Below, piece by piece: positions 35,437-45,794 of a stretch of DNA of 64,000 nt. Origin of the DNA: Streptomyces cynarae (GTDB lineage: Bacteria > Actinomycetota > Actinomycetes > Streptomycetales > Streptomycetaceae); contig NZ_CP106793.1 in NCBI RefSeq assembly GCF_025642135.1, positions 1,657,001 through 1,721,000 of the forward strand, in the 5' to 3' direction. Below the pieces are notes generated by a model. The model had not been told where the DNA came from and ran no database searches. It saw only the letters and a program-made list of their open reading frames with translations. How positions within the stretch are numbered: position 1 is the stretch's first letter; the number at the start of each line of letters is the position of its first letter. Position numbers and translations under genes: made by a program.

Positions 35437-36590
35437 CCGGAGACGGCCTTCCCCCAGCCCTGCGCGATGACCGTCTTGGCCTTGCTCTGCTGGGCCTCGG
35501 TCGGGAAGGACGGAGTGCCCGAGACCTCGGGAAGCTTGGCCGCCGCGGTCTTGTCCAGGGTGCCGGCCTTATCCATCGCGGCCATCAGGGCCGGGCGGGC
35601 GTAGCCCTTGAGCCAGAGGTTCTGGCCCTCGGCGCTGTAGAGGTACTCCTGCCACAGGCGGGCGGCCGCCGGGTGCGGGGCGTCCTTGTTGATGGCCTGC
35701 GAGTAGAACTGGGCGTACACGCCATCGGTCGGCACGGCGACCTTCCAGTCCAGGCCCTTGGACTTGAACTCGTCGGCGTACCCGGCGTTCAGGTAGTCCC
35801 AGTCGATGCTGATCGGGGTCTCGCCCTTCTCGACGGTGGCCGGGGTCGACTCCACGGGCGTGTAGTTGCCGTTCTTCTTCAGCTTGGCGAAGAAGTCGAG
35901 GCCGGGCTGGATGTCGTCGAACGAGCCGCCGTTCGCGAGCGCCGCCGCGTACACGCCGCCGAAGGCCGAACCCGACTTGGTGGGGTTGCCGTTGAGCGCG
36001 ACCTGGCCCTTGTACTGCGGCTTGAGCAGGTCGGCGAAGGTCGTCGGACAGGTCTTCACGCGCTTTGCGTCGCAGCCTATGGAGATGTAGCCGCCGTAGT
36101 CGTTGTACCAGCGGGCCTGCGGGTCCTTCTGGCCGGCCGGGATGCCGGCGTAGGAGGCCACCTTGTACGGGGCGAGCAGTCCCTGCTGGGCGGCGCTGAG
36201 CGCGAAGGAGCTGCCGAGGTCGAGGACGTCGGGCGCGCGGTCCTGGCCCTTGCGTGCGGTGACGGCGCTGATCTCGTCCTGGCTGGTCCCGTCCGGGTTC
36301 TCCACCTCGACCTTGATGCCGTACTTCTTGTGGAAGCCGTCGATCAGGGCGCCGTAGTTGGCCCAGTCGCGGGGCAGGGCGATCGCGTGCAGCGTGCCCT
36401 CCTTCTTGGCGGCCTTGACCAGGGCGTCGAGGCCGCCGAAGTCCGCGGCCGAGGTCGCGGTGGCCGCGCTCTTGCCGTTCGCGGTGGTCGACGCGTCGTC
36501 GGGGGCGGCGCCGCAGGCGCTGAGGGCGAGTGCGGCCGCTACGGCGAGGCCACCGGTGAGCACGGCGGTTCTCGGCGGGAACACTGTCAC
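35433..36590 (-). CDS. ABC transporter substrate-binding lipoprotein
   Basis: About 385 residues. A lipoprotein signal ends in the lipobox LALSACG (Cys about 26), then a type-II periplasmic fold of the iron/putrescine/2-aminoethylphosphonate group (HAIALPRDWANYGALIDGF; SIDWDYLNAGYADEF). Three GTG codons lie in tandem (36596, 36590, 36584); 36590 is chosen because GGAG is 5 nt upstream. First gene of the operon, divergent from its likely GntR regulator. The ligand is not certain; phosphonates or phosphate esters fit the operon's phosphatase fusion. Confidence 0.88.
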   Translation of the reverse strand: MTVFPPRTAVLTGGLAVAAALALSACGAAPDDASTTANGKSAATATSAADFGGLDALVKAAKKEGTLHAIALPRDWANYGALIDGFHKKYGIKVEVENPDGTSQDEISAVTARKGQDRAPDVLDLGSSFALSAAQQGLLAPYKVASYAGIPAGQKDPQARWYNDYGGYISIGCDAKRVKTCPTTFADLLKPQYKGQVALNGNPTKSGSAFGGVYAAALANGGSFDDIQPGLDFFAKLKKNGNYTPVESTPATVEKGETPISIDWDYLNAGYADEFKSKGLDWKVAVPTDGVYAQFYSQAINKDAPHPAAARLWQEYLYSAEGQNLWLKGYARPALMAAMDKAGTLDKTAAAKLPEVSGTPSFPTEAQQSKAKTVIAQGWGKAVSG

Positions 36591-36633
36591 TGTCACTCCA
36601 GGGGTACGCACGGGCGAGGAGACGAGGCGGGGA

Positions 36634-36653
36634 CAACTTGTCTGAACAAGTTG
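36634..36653. promoter_or_regulatory. inverted-repeat operator candidates between ABC operon and GntR gene
   Basis: CAACTTGT-CTGA-ACAAGTTG (36634-36653) is a perfect 8-bp-arm repeat of the kind used by GntR/HutC regulators. Two smaller palindromes follow in the same 215-bp region: TTGTATGCACAA (36716-36727, near-perfect) and GCTGTGCACAGC (36774-36785, perfect, 20 bp before the GntR start). Confidence 0.6.
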
Positions 36654-36805
36654 CGTCACAGTACGCCCGCTGCCGGTGTCCTGTCTGTAAACCGTGGCGA
36701 AACTTTGAGCCCCTGTTGTATGCACAATCCAGACCGTCGCAGATCACGCCCAGGTCTCGATTAGGCTGGTCACGCTGTGCACAGCGACCGACCCGGAGAG
36801 GAAGC

Positions 36806-37546
36806 ATGGCTGCGCGACACGAGGAGATCGCCGACGAGCTGCGGCGGGCGATCGACCGCGAGGAGTACACAGTCGGCAGTCGGCTGCCCTCGGAGACGGA
36901 GCTGGCTGCGCACTACGCCGTCTCGCGCGGCACCGTCCGCCAGGCGGTCGCGGCCCTCACCGCCGAGGGGCTCATCGGCTCCCGTCAGGGTGCCCGCAGG
37001 GTGGTCCTGACCAGCCGCCGCAGCCAGAGCTTCGAGGAGCTGCGCAGCTTCGCGCAATGGGCGCGGGCGATGGGCCGGGAGGCGACGGGACACGTCGTGA
37101 CGCAGGAGCACCGCCCGGCGACGAAGGAGGACGCCGTCCGCCTGCAACTGCGCGCCGGTACGCCTGTGTTGCACGTGCTGCGGGTGCGCGGTCTGGACGG
37201 CGAGCCGGTACTGCTGGAGCGGACGGTGTACGCGGACTGGATCGCCCCGGCGGTCGAGGCCATCGAACCGGACTGTCCCTCCGTCACCCAGCGGCTCTTC
37301 GATGACACGGGCCTGGTCTTCGCATACGGCGAGCACGTCATCGACGCGGTCGCGGCGGGCGCCCTGGACGCCGACCTGCTCGGCATCCGCCGCACCAGCC
37401 CGCTGCTGCGCGTCCGCCGGGTCACGACCACCCGCGAGGGCCGCCCGGTGGAGTGGTCGGACGACCGCTACCGCTCGGACGCCGTGAGCTTCAGCGTGCA
37501 CAACTCGATCGGCAACAACGCCCTGGCGCGCAAGACGGCCGAGTGA
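36806..37546 (+). CDS. GntR-family regulator, HutC/UTRA type
   Basis: 246 residues: GntR winged HTH (about 1-70; SRLPSETELAAHYAVSRGTV) and a UTRA ligand domain (about 90-235; LLERTVYADWI). UTRA domains bind small effectors. ATG at 36806 has GGAGAGG upstream. Divergent from the ABC importer operon with inverted repeats between them, so it most likely represses that operon and responds to its substrate or a derivative. It converges with the Lrp/AsnC gene with a 13-bp gap. Confidence 0.9.
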   Translation: MAARHEEIADELRRAIDREEYTVGSRLPSETELAAHYAVSRGTVRQAVAALTAEGLIGSRQGARRVVLTSRRSQSFEELRSFAQWARAMGREATGHVVTQEHRPATKEDAVRLQLRAGTPVLHVLRVRGLDGEPVLLERTVYADWIAPAVEAIEPDCPSVTQRLFDDTGLVFAYGEHVIDAVAAGALDADLLGIRRTSPLLRVRRVTTTREGRPVEWSDDRYRSDAVSFSVHNSIGNNALARKTAE

Positions 37547-37559
37547 CCGCTCGCCCGGA

Positions 37560-38012
37560 TCAGGTGGGCGAGCCCGACGAGAAGCGGCGCAGCAGGGGGG
37601 ACAGGACCAGGACCGACTTCGTCCGTTCGACGAACGGCTCGCCCGCGATGCGCTCCAGCACGCGCTCGAAGTGGCGCATGTCGGAGGCGAAGACCTGGGC
37701 GATCGCGTCCGCCTCACCCGTGACGGTGGAGGCGGCCACGACCTCCTGGTAGCGCTCCAGGCCTCGCTGGATGGTCTCCGGCGAGGTGTTGCGCCGGCAG
37801 TAGATCTCGACGAACCCCTCGGTCTCCCAGCCGAGCGCCCCCGGGTCCACCCGGACGGTGAACCCGGTGATGGCGCCGGTCGCGCGAAGCCGGTCCACGC
37901 GCCGTTTCACGGCGGGCGCGGACAGGCCGACCAGTTGCCCGATGTCCGCGTAGGAGCGGCGGGCGTCCTCGGCGAGGGCGTGCACGATGCGTTCGTCGAG
38001 ATCGTTCAGCAA
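37560..38012 (-). CDS. Lrp/AsnC-family regulator
   Basis: About 150 residues: N-terminal HTH (LDERIVHALAEDARRSYADI, then GLSAPAVKRRVDRLR) and a C-terminal RAM/ACT-like domain that usually senses amino acids. TTG at 38012 is chosen because the next upstream ATG lies inside the permease gene; there is no strong ribosome site, so the start is uncertain. It lies 10 nt downstream of the amino-acid permease and probably shares its transcript. TTGCG arrays before the permease and before the amine-oxidase operon are its likely targets. Confidence 0.88.
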   Translation of the reverse strand: MLNDLDERIVHALAEDARRSYADIGQLVGLSAPAVKRRVDRLRATGAITGFTVRVDPGALGWETEGFVEIYCRRNTSPETIQRGLERYQEVVAASTVTGEADAIAQVFASDMRHFERVLERIAGEPFVERTKSVLVLSPLLRRFSSGSPT

Positions 38013-38022
38013 GGCGGGTGGT

Positions 38023-39516
38023 TCACTTCTCTGTGACGACTTCGGTGCCCGCGGGGTCCGCGGCGGCCAGCCGGGACCGCCGGTGGCCATACAGGAAGTA
38101 GAACACGAGCCCGACGGCCATCCAGACCCCGAAGACCACCCAGGTGACGGCCGAGAGGCTGCCCATCATCCACACGCAGAAGGCGAAGCCGAGCGCGGGC
38201 AGCACCGGCGACAGCGGCACCCGGAAGGTGCGGGTCATGTACGGACGGGTCCGGCGCAGCACCACGACCGCGACATTGACCAGCGCGAAGGCGAACAGCG
38301 TGCCGATGCTGGTGGCGTCGGCGAGCTGGCCGAGCGGGATCGCGGCGGCGAGCACACCGCAGAAGACGGACACGATGAGCGTGTTGGCGCGGGGCGTGCC
38401 GGTCTTCGGGTGGACCCGCGAGAACACCTTGGGCACCAGTCCGTCGCGGGACATCGCGAAGAGGATGCGGGTCTGGCCGTAGAGCACGGTCAGGACCACG
38501 CTCGCGATGGCGATGACCGCGCAGGCCGCCAGGAGCGTGCCCCAGAACGTCTGCCCGGTGACGTCCTTCATGATCTGGGCGAGCGCGGCCTCGGAGTCAT
38601 TGAACCGGCGCCAGGGCTTCGCGCCCACGGCGACGGCCGCGACGACGACGTACAGCGCCGTGACGATGACCAGCGACAACATGATGGCGCGCGGCAGGTC
38701 GCGCTGCGCGTTCTTCGCCTCCTCACCGGCCGTGGAGGCGGCGTCGAAGCCGATGTAGGAGAAGAAGAGCGTGGCCCCCGCGGCACTGACGCCGGCCATG
38801 CCGAGCGGCATGAAGTTCGCGTAGTTGCCGGAGCGGAAGCCCTGGATGCCGATCAGGCAGAAGAGCAGCAGCGCGGCGATCTTCACCATGACCATGATGG
38901 TGTTGGCCCGGGCGGACTCCCTGGCTCCGCCGAGCAGGAACGCCATGGCGAGCAGCACGACGATCAGCGCCGGCAGGTTGAACACGCCGCCGTCCCCGGG
39001 CGGCGCCGACAGCGCGGCGGGGATGGTGACGCCGATGGTGCCGTCCAGCAGCTCGTTGAGGTACTGGCCCCAGCCGACGGCGACGGCGGCCACCGACACG
39101 CCGTACTCGAGGACCAGGCACCAGCCGCAGATCCAGGCGATCAGCTCGCCCATCGTTGCGTATGCGTACGAGTAGGAGGATCCGGAGACGGGGATCGTGC
39201 CCGCCAGCTCGGCGTACGACAGGGCGGAGAAGAGGGCGGTGAGGCCGGCGATCACGAAGGAGAGCGTGACGGCGGGTCCGGCCTTCGGCACGGCCTCGCC
39301 GAGGACCACGAAGATGCCGGTGCCGAGCGTGGCACCGATGCTGATCATGGTGAGCTGCCACAGCCCGAGGGACCGCCGCAGGGTCCCTCCCTCGCCCTGG
39401 CCACCCTCCGCGACCAGGCGTTCCACCGGCTTGCGGCGCATCAGACGCGCGCCGAGGCCGGGGACGCCGGGGGCTGGATGACTGCGGGACTGCGGGGGTG
39501 CGCCTTGGTCGAGCAC
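38023..39516 (-). CDS. APC-family amino-acid permease (cationic amino-acid type)
   Basis: 497 residues with about 12-14 membrane segments. The APC core begins LWQLTMISIGATLGTGIFVV (about 53-72); FFSYIGFDAASTAGEEAKN (about 243-261) is the CAT-like signature. Predicted importer of amino acids such as arginine/lysine or related compounds; precise substrate not shown. GTG at 39516 has AAGGAG 7 nt upstream. Coupled with an Lrp/AsnC regulator; a TTGCG array lies 147-223 bp upstream. Confidence 0.88.
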   Translation of the reverse strand: MLDQGAPPQSRSHPAPGVPGLGARLMRRKPVERLVAEGGQGEGGTLRRSLGLWQLTMISIGATLGTGIFVVLGEAVPKAGPAVTLSFVIAGLTALFSALSYAELAGTIPVSGSSYSYAYATMGELIAWICGWCLVLEYGVSVAAVAVGWGQYLNELLDGTIGVTIPAALSAPPGDGGVFNLPALIVVLLAMAFLLGGARESARANTIMVMVKIAALLLFCLIGIQGFRSGNYANFMPLGMAGVSAAGATLFFSYIGFDAASTAGEEAKNAQRDLPRAIMLSLVIVTALYVVVAAVAVGAKPWRRFNDSEAALAQIMKDVTGQTFWGTLLAACAVIAIASVVLTVLYGQTRILFAMSRDGLVPKVFSRVHPKTGTPRANTLIVSVFCGVLAAAIPLGQLADATSIGTLFAFALVNVAVVVLRRTRPYMTRTFRVPLSPVLPALGFAFCVWMMGSLSAVTWVVFGVWMAVGLVFYFLYGHRRSRLAAADPAGTEVVTEK

Positions 39517-39662
39517 GCGTCGGCTCCTTATCGCTGCCGGTCAAGGGGGCGGGCGGGACCGGCGGAGCCCCGGGGGGCGGGGACCGCCGAGCGGGGTCCT
39601 CGCCACGCCACGTACAGCGCAGACCCTATGAGCCGCCCCTTCACGGGCGTAATGCAGCAACC

Positions 39663-39739
39663 TTGCGCATCGCCGCAAGATCATTGCGTTCATCGAACGT
39701 TCGCGCGCATTTGTTGCGCAGGCCGTTGCGATGGTTGCG
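39663..39739. promoter_or_regulatory. TTGCG repeat array before the amino-acid permease
   Basis: TTGCG occurs at 39663, 39684, 39714, 39726 and 39735, and its complement CGCAA at 39674-39678, so the first site is a palindrome TTGCG-N6-CGCAA. The first spacings (21 and 30 bp) nearly repeat those at 30641-30698. The remaining 39517-39848 gap holds the permease promoter region and the guaB1 terminator but no gene. Confidence 0.55.
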
Positions 39740-39794
39740 ACCGCCTGCTGGACGCCACCGCCGACGACTCCGGGTCCCGGCCGGGACAGGCCGA

Positions 39795-39830
39795 GGCCCC
39801 TGCTCTCCCGCCGAGGGGACAACAGGGGCC
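39795..39830 (-). terminator. hairpin after the guaB1 gene
   Basis: GGCCCCTG (39795-39802) pairs with CAGGGGCC (39823-39830); it begins 18 nt after the guaB1 stop on the minus strand. Confidence 0.6.
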
Positions 39831-39848
39831 GTGCACAAGGGAGTTGTG

Positions 39849-41333
<1,485 letters not shown>

Positions 41334-41431
41334 TCAGCCAGGGGGAAGAGCACGTACTTCATTCTCCCATGACGGCCGCCCCACGAACCCCGGGCGAATC
41401 ATCCAGGCAGGTCAGAGGGGTCTTTGTGGGT

Positions 41432-41752
41432 TCATCCAAGTGTCAGCGCCACGGACAGGCCCGGCATCTGGTCCGCCGCCTCGGTGAACACCTCCCGGGC
41501 GGTCTCCCACTCCTCGGGGCACGCGCTCGCGTACTCCTCCCAGCCGCGTACGACGAGCAGCAGGCCCCGCTCGACGGCCGGCTCGGGCCAGACGGTGTCG
41601 TCGGTGAGCGAGTCGGCGAGCGCGTCCCAGTTGCGGCCGAACCAGTACGGCAGGTCCAGGGCGCGCACGACCCGCTCCATGAACGCCGCCTTGTCGGCGA
41701 CACCGTCCAGATCCAGCGTGACCAGGAACCGTTCCCCCAGGTCGTCGGTCAT
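41432..41752 (-). CDS. barstar-family RNase inhibitor
   Basis: 106 residues with the barstar pattern VTLDLDGVADKAAFMERVV at the N-terminus and LPYWFGRNWDALADSL (about 34-49), then PEPAVERGLLLVVRGWEEY. Barstar binds and blocks barnase/RNase Sa-type enzymes in the cytoplasm. Its ATG overlaps the stop of the RNase gene (ATGA), so enzyme and inhibitor are co-translated in that order. Confidence 0.92.
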   Translation of the reverse strand: MTDDLGERFLVTLDLDGVADKAAFMERVVRALDLPYWFGRNWDALADSLTDDTVWPEPAVERGLLLVVRGWEEYASACPEEWETAREVFTEAADQMPGLSVALTLG

Positions 41753-42147
41753 CTCAGTACCGCCCGGAACGTGTCGTAGTGGTCGTCGGTGTAGTAGGTC
41801 TCCCCGCCCTGCCCGGTGACGATGCGCCGGGCTCCGCGGTCGTGCGCGCCGGGGGTCGGCACCGTGTACTCGTGGTAGTAGCCGCGCGGGTGCGCGGGGA
41901 GCCGGCGCTCGAAGTTGCCGAAGACGGTGCCGTCCTGCGCGTAGGGGTAGGGGCCGCCCTCGTCGATGAGGGCGAGGGTGTGCCGGGCCTCGGCGGGGAG
42001 CCGGTTCTCCTGGACCGTGGCCATGTGCCCGGCCCACGACGGGGCGGGCGCGCGGGTGCCGGTGTCCGTGGCCGAGCACCCCGCGAGCAGGGCGGCCAGA
42101 CAGACGAGGAGCCCCGCGAGCAGGCGGGGGACGGACCGCGGCAGCAT
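41749..42147 (-). CDS. RNase Sa-family guanyl-specific ribonuclease, lipoprotein
   Basis: 132 residues. Signal with lipobox LLAGC (Cys about 24), then a domain very close to RNase Sa: YPYAQDGTVFGNFERRLP, GYYHEYTVPTPGAHDRGARR, and YYTDDHYDTFRAVLR. The catalytic Glu (YHEYT), the Arg pair (RGARR) and the His (DHY) are all kept, so it should cleave RNA after G. The two cysteines forming the RNase Sa disulfide are absent, and the lipobox suggests membrane anchoring rather than free secretion. Coupled to a barstar gene that protects the cell. Confidence 0.92.
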   Translation of the reverse strand: MLPRSVPRLLAGLLVCLAALLAGCSATDTGTRAPAPSWAGHMATVQENRLPAEARHTLALIDEGGPYPYAQDGTVFGNFERRLPAHPRGYYHEYTVPTPGAHDRGARRIVTGQGGETYYTDDHYDTFRAVLR

Positions 42148-42187
42148 GATGCCGATGCTGCCACAGCCGCCCCGCCCGGAGGTCCTG

Positions 42188-43240
42188 TCAGGGCCCGTCC
42201 GGGTCCGCCCGGTGCAACGCGGGCGTCGGCGTCGGGCCCGCCGTCATCAGGTAGTCCGCCGCGGCCGTGTCCGTCACGAGGCTGGTGACGAGCCCGGAGC
42301 GCAGCACCGCGTCGATCGCGGACGCCTTGCGCTGCCCGCCCGCGATCGCGACCACCTCCGGGATACGCCGGAGCTGGTCCGCCTTGACGGTGATGCAGCG
42401 CTCCCCCAGGTCCCGTCCGACCCGGCGGCCCTCGGCGTCGAAGAGGTGCGCGGCCATCTCGGCGGCGACGCCCAGGGATGCGTAGTGGGCGCGCTCCTCC
42501 TCGGTGAGCATGTCGTGCACCGTGGAGATACCGGGCTCCCAGGAGCCGATGGAGACACAGGCGACCGTCACCTTGTCGAAGTACTCGAAGGCGCGGGCGA
42601 TCCCCGTCTGGTTGCGCAGGGCCGCCGCGGTCGCGGCGTCCGGGAGCAGCATCGGCGCGTAGATCGGGTGCGCGTCACCGCCCGAGACCTGCGCGGCACG
42701 GCGCACGGCCTCCACCGAGCCGCGCTCGGAGGTCCCGGCGTCGTACACGCCCGTCAGCTGCACCACCGTGCACGGGGGCAGCCGGTCGAGGGCCGCCGCC
42801 ATGTGGATGGTGGAGCGGCCCCAGGCCAGGCCCAGCACATCGCCCTCGGTGACCAGCTCGCCGAGCAGGTCGGCGGCCACCTCGCCGAGGTTCTCGGGGT
42901 CGGGCGACTCCTCCACCTCGGCCGGGGACTCGACCACCACGGCGTGCCTGAGGCCGTAGCGGGCGCGCAGCGCGTCGGAGCGCTCGGCGTCCAGCTCGGC
43001 CGGAACACGGATCTCGATGCGCACGAGATCCCGTTCGAGGGCGGTCTCCAGGACCCGGGCCACTTTGAAGCGGCTGACGCCGAACTCCTCCGCGATCTGG
43101 ATCTTGGACTTGCCCTCGAGATAGAAGCGACGGGCCATGGCCGCCGCCTGCACCAGCTCAGCGGGTCCCATCCGCATGGCTGACCGGCCCGCCGACATAC
43201 CCGACACGGCCATCTCCTCACTGCTGTTCACACTCTGCAT
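42188..43240 (-). CDS. SorC/DeoR-type sugar-binding transcriptional regulator
   Basis: 350 residues: HTH near 35-65 (GKSKIQIAEEFGVSRFKVAR) and a SorC sugar-phosphate domain (about 90-340; GRSTIHMAAALDRLP; TGVYDAGTSERGSVEAVRRAA). The family senses phosphorylated sugars. ATG at 43240 is accepted though a start at one of the next internal Met codons is possible. It lies 69 nt downstream of rpe on the same strand, hinting at pentose-phosphate-linked control, but its targets are unknown. Confidence 0.88.
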   Translation of the reverse strand: MQSVNSSEEMAVSGMSAGRSAMRMGPAELVQAAAMARRFYLEGKSKIQIAEEFGVSRFKVARVLETALERDLVRIEIRVPAELDAERSDALRARYGLRHAVVVESPAEVEESPDPENLGEVAADLLGELVTEGDVLGLAWGRSTIHMAAALDRLPPCTVVQLTGVYDAGTSERGSVEAVRRAAQVSGGDAHPIYAPMLLPDAATAAALRNQTGIARAFEYFDKVTVACVSIGSWEPGISTVHDMLTEEERAHYASLGVAAEMAAHLFDAEGRRVGRDLGERCITVKADQLRRIPEVVAIAGGQRKASAIDAVLRSGLVTSLVTDTAAADYLMTAGPTPTPALHRADPDGP

Positions 43241-43309
43241 TCGCCGTTCATCCTTGCAGATCCGGCGCAGTCGATCAGCCCGGACGGTCGGCGTTCAGGT
43301 TCCGTTGTC

Positions 43310-43996
43310 TCACTCGTCGCACGCCCAGGAGGCCCGGGCCGTCGCCCGCTCCGCCTGGGTGCGCAATGCACGTACCGCGGCGGCCGGGTCGGCCGCCCCG
43401 TACACCGCCGAGCCGGCCACGAAGACGTCTGCTCCCGCCTCCGCGCACTGTTCGATGGTGGAGGCCGAGACGCCGCCGTCGACCTGCAGCCACAGTTCCA
43501 GGCCGTGCTTGCTGATCAGCTCCCGGGTGCGGCGGATCTTGGGCAGCATGATGTCCAGGAAGGCCTGGCCGCCGAAGCCGGGCTCGACCGTCATGATCAG
43601 CAGCATGTCCAGCTCGGGCAGCAGGTCCTCGTACGGCTCGATGGGCGTCGCGGGCTTGAGGGCCATGGACGCCCGGGCGCCCTTGGCGCGGATCTCGCGG
43701 GCGAGCCGCACCGGCGCCGCCGCCGCCTCGACGTGGAAGGTGACGGACGAGGCACCCGCTTCGACGTACTGGGGTGCCCACCGATCGGCGTCCTCGATCA
43801 TCAGATGGCAGTCCAGGGGGGTGTCCGTCGAGCGGGCCAGGGACTCCACGACCGGCACGCCGAGCGTGAGGTTGGGGACGAAGTGGTTGTCCATCACGTC
43901 CACGTGGAGCCAGTCGGCGCCCTCCACGGACTTCGCCTCCTCGGCCAGGCGGGCGAAGTCGGCGGACAGGATGCTGGGGTTGATCTGCACGGCCAT
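43310..43996 (-). CDS. rpe: ribulose-phosphate 3-epimerase
   Basis: Interconverts ribulose 5-phosphate and xylulose 5-phosphate in the pentose-phosphate pathway. 228 residues, TIM barrel starting [19 protein letters not shown], with [13 protein letters not shown] (about 31-43, metal-binding His/Asp), [10 protein letters not shown] (about 137-146) and VDGGVS. A normal, complete enzyme. The 245-bp gap to rsmB upstream shows no gene. Confidence 0.95.
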   Translation of the reverse strand: MAVQINPSILSADFARLAEEAKSVEGADWLHVDVMDNHFVPNLTLGVPVVESLARSTDTPLDCHLMIEDADRWAPQYVEAGASSVTFHVEAAAAPVRLAREIRAKGARASMALKPATPIEPYEDLLPELDMLLIMTVEPGFGGQAFLDIMLPKIRRTRELISKHGLELWLQVDGGVSASTIEQCAEAGADVFVAGSAVYGAADPAAAVRALRTQAERATARASWACDE

Positions 43997-44241
43997 GCCC
44001 CAAGCCTGCCATGCCCTGCCCCGGTTGCTCGCGCCGGTACCCGGCCAGAGCCCATCGCTCCGCGCCGCGTGCCCGGACGGCGCGCGCCACCGTCATGTTC
44101 GGCCGCACCCGCCAGGGACTCACCGGCACGGTCCCGCACCGCATCACCGGGCCGGTCGGGCAGGCCCAGCCGCTCCTCACCGTCCACCCGCGGCCGAACC
44201 GTCGAGTTCCGGCCCGGCGAGCGGCCCGGGCCGTCGCGCGT

Positions 44242-45660
44242 TCAGCCGGTGCGGCGGATGAGGGCCAGGTACATCGCGTCCGTGCCGTGCAGATGCGGCC
44301 AGAGCTGGATGTCGGGGCCGTCGCCCAGGTCCGGCACGCCTGGCAGCAGCGGCCGGGCGTCGATGAGTTCGGCGTCGCGGTACTGCTTGAGGACGTCGTC
44401 GACCACCGCGCGGGTCTCGGCCAGGTGCGGGGAACAGGTGGCGTAGCCGACGACGCCTCCGACCCGTACGGATTCCAGGGCCGTGCGCAGCAGGCCGCGC
44501 TGCAGCGGGGCGAATCCGTCGAGGTCCTCGGGCCGGCGGCGCCAGCGCGCCTCGGGGCGGCGGCGCAGGGCGCCGAGGCCGGTGCAGGGCACGTCCATCA
44601 GGACGCGGTCGAAGGTGCCCGGGCGCCACGGCGGCCGGGTGCCGTCGGCGGCGACGACCTGGTACGGCCCGGGGTTCCCGGCCAGCGCCTTCGCCACCAG
44701 GCCGGCCCGGTGCGGCTGCTTCTCGGAGGCCAGCAGCACGGCTCCGCGCTCGGCGGCGAGGGCGGCGAGCAGGGCGGCCTTGCCGCCGGGCCCGGCGCAC
44801 CCGTCCAACCAGGCCCGGTCGGGCCCGTCGAGGGGCGCGCCCGCGAGGGCGAGCGCGACGAGCTGGCTGCCCTCGTCCTGGACGCCCGCACGGCCCTCGC
44901 GTACGGCCTCCACCGAGCCGGGCTCGCCGCCCTCGGTGAGCCGGACGGCGTACGGCGACCAGCGGCCCGGCAACGCGGCGGGCTCGCCGAGGAGTTCCTC
45001 CGTGGTGGAGCGGCCGGGCCGGGCGACGAGGGTGACCTCGGGACGTTCGTTGTCCGCCGCGAGGAGTTCCTCGATGCCGGCTCGCCCGCCGCCGAGGGAG
45101 TCCCACAGGGCGGAGACGACCCAGCGCGGGTGCGAGTGCACGACGGCGAGGTGGTCCTCGGGGTCCTCGTCGTACGGGGGTGCCACCCGCTCCAGCCAGG
45201 CGTCGAGGTCGTCCTGGGCGACCTTGCGCAGAACGGCGTTGACGAACTTGGCCCGCCCGTCGCCGAGCACCACGCGCGCCAGCTCGACGGTCGCGGACAC
45301 TGCGGCGTGGGTGGGGATCCGCGTACCGAGCAGTTGGTGGACGCCGAGGCTCAGCACGTCCAGCACGGGCGGGTCGACGTCGCGCAGCGGCCGGTCGACG
45401 CAGGCGGAGAGTATGGCGTCGTACGTGCCCTGCCTGCGCAGTGTGCCGTACACCAGCTCGGTGGCGAGCGCCGCGTCCCGCCCGTCGATGTCGCCCTTCT
45501 CACGCGCCTTGCGCAGCAGCGGCGGCAGGACGAGGTTGGCGTACGCGTCCCGCTCGTCCACCGCCCGCAGGGCGTCGAAGGCGAGGATGCGGACGGGGTC
45601 CTTCTGGGGCCGACGGTAGGGCTTGCCGGGCTTGCGGGGACGGCGGGACTGCTCGGTCAC
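44242..45660 (-). CDS. rsmB: 16S rRNA (cytosine-C5) methyltransferase, Sun/RsmB type
   Basis: 472 residues. N-terminal NusB-like RNA-binding domain (about 15-150; ALATELVYGTLRRQGTYDAI) and a C-terminal SAM methyltransferase domain with WLDGCAGPGGKAALLAAL (motif I), MDVPCTGLGALRRRPEARW (motif IV) and GYATCSPH (motif VI, the catalytic Cys). It methylates C967-equivalent of 16S rRNA in E. coli. GTG at 45660 has GGAG about 11 nt upstream; a longer frame is possible but not domain-supported. Follows fmt, as in many bacteria. Confidence 0.92.
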   Translation of the reverse strand: MTEQSRRPRKPGKPYRRPQKDPVRILAFDALRAVDERDAYANLVLPPLLRKAREKGDIDGRDAALATELVYGTLRRQGTYDAILSACVDRPLRDVDPPVLDVLSLGVHQLLGTRIPTHAAVSATVELARVVLGDGRAKFVNAVLRKVAQDDLDAWLERVAPPYDEDPEDHLAVVHSHPRWVVSALWDSLGGGRAGIEELLAADNERPEVTLVARPGRSTTEELLGEPAALPGRWSPYAVRLTEGGEPGSVEAVREGRAGVQDEGSQLVALALAGAPLDGPDRAWLDGCAGPGGKAALLAALAAERGAVLLASEKQPHRAGLVAKALAGNPGPYQVVAADGTRPPWRPGTFDRVLMDVPCTGLGALRRRPEARWRRRPEDLDGFAPLQRGLLRTALESVRVGGVVGYATCSPHLAETRAVVDDVLKQYRDAELIDARPLLPGVPDLGDGPDIQLWPHLHGTDAMYLALIRRTG

Positions 45661-45794
45661 GAAAAAGGTGCTCCGGTTGTGGGACGGCGTGCGCTTACAG
45701 CGTACGTCCGCGGAATACGGGGCCGACGCAGAGGTCGGCGGGGTCTGCCGCCGAGGGGTGTCCGACCATTCGCGTCGCGCACCGGCGGGCTCTG

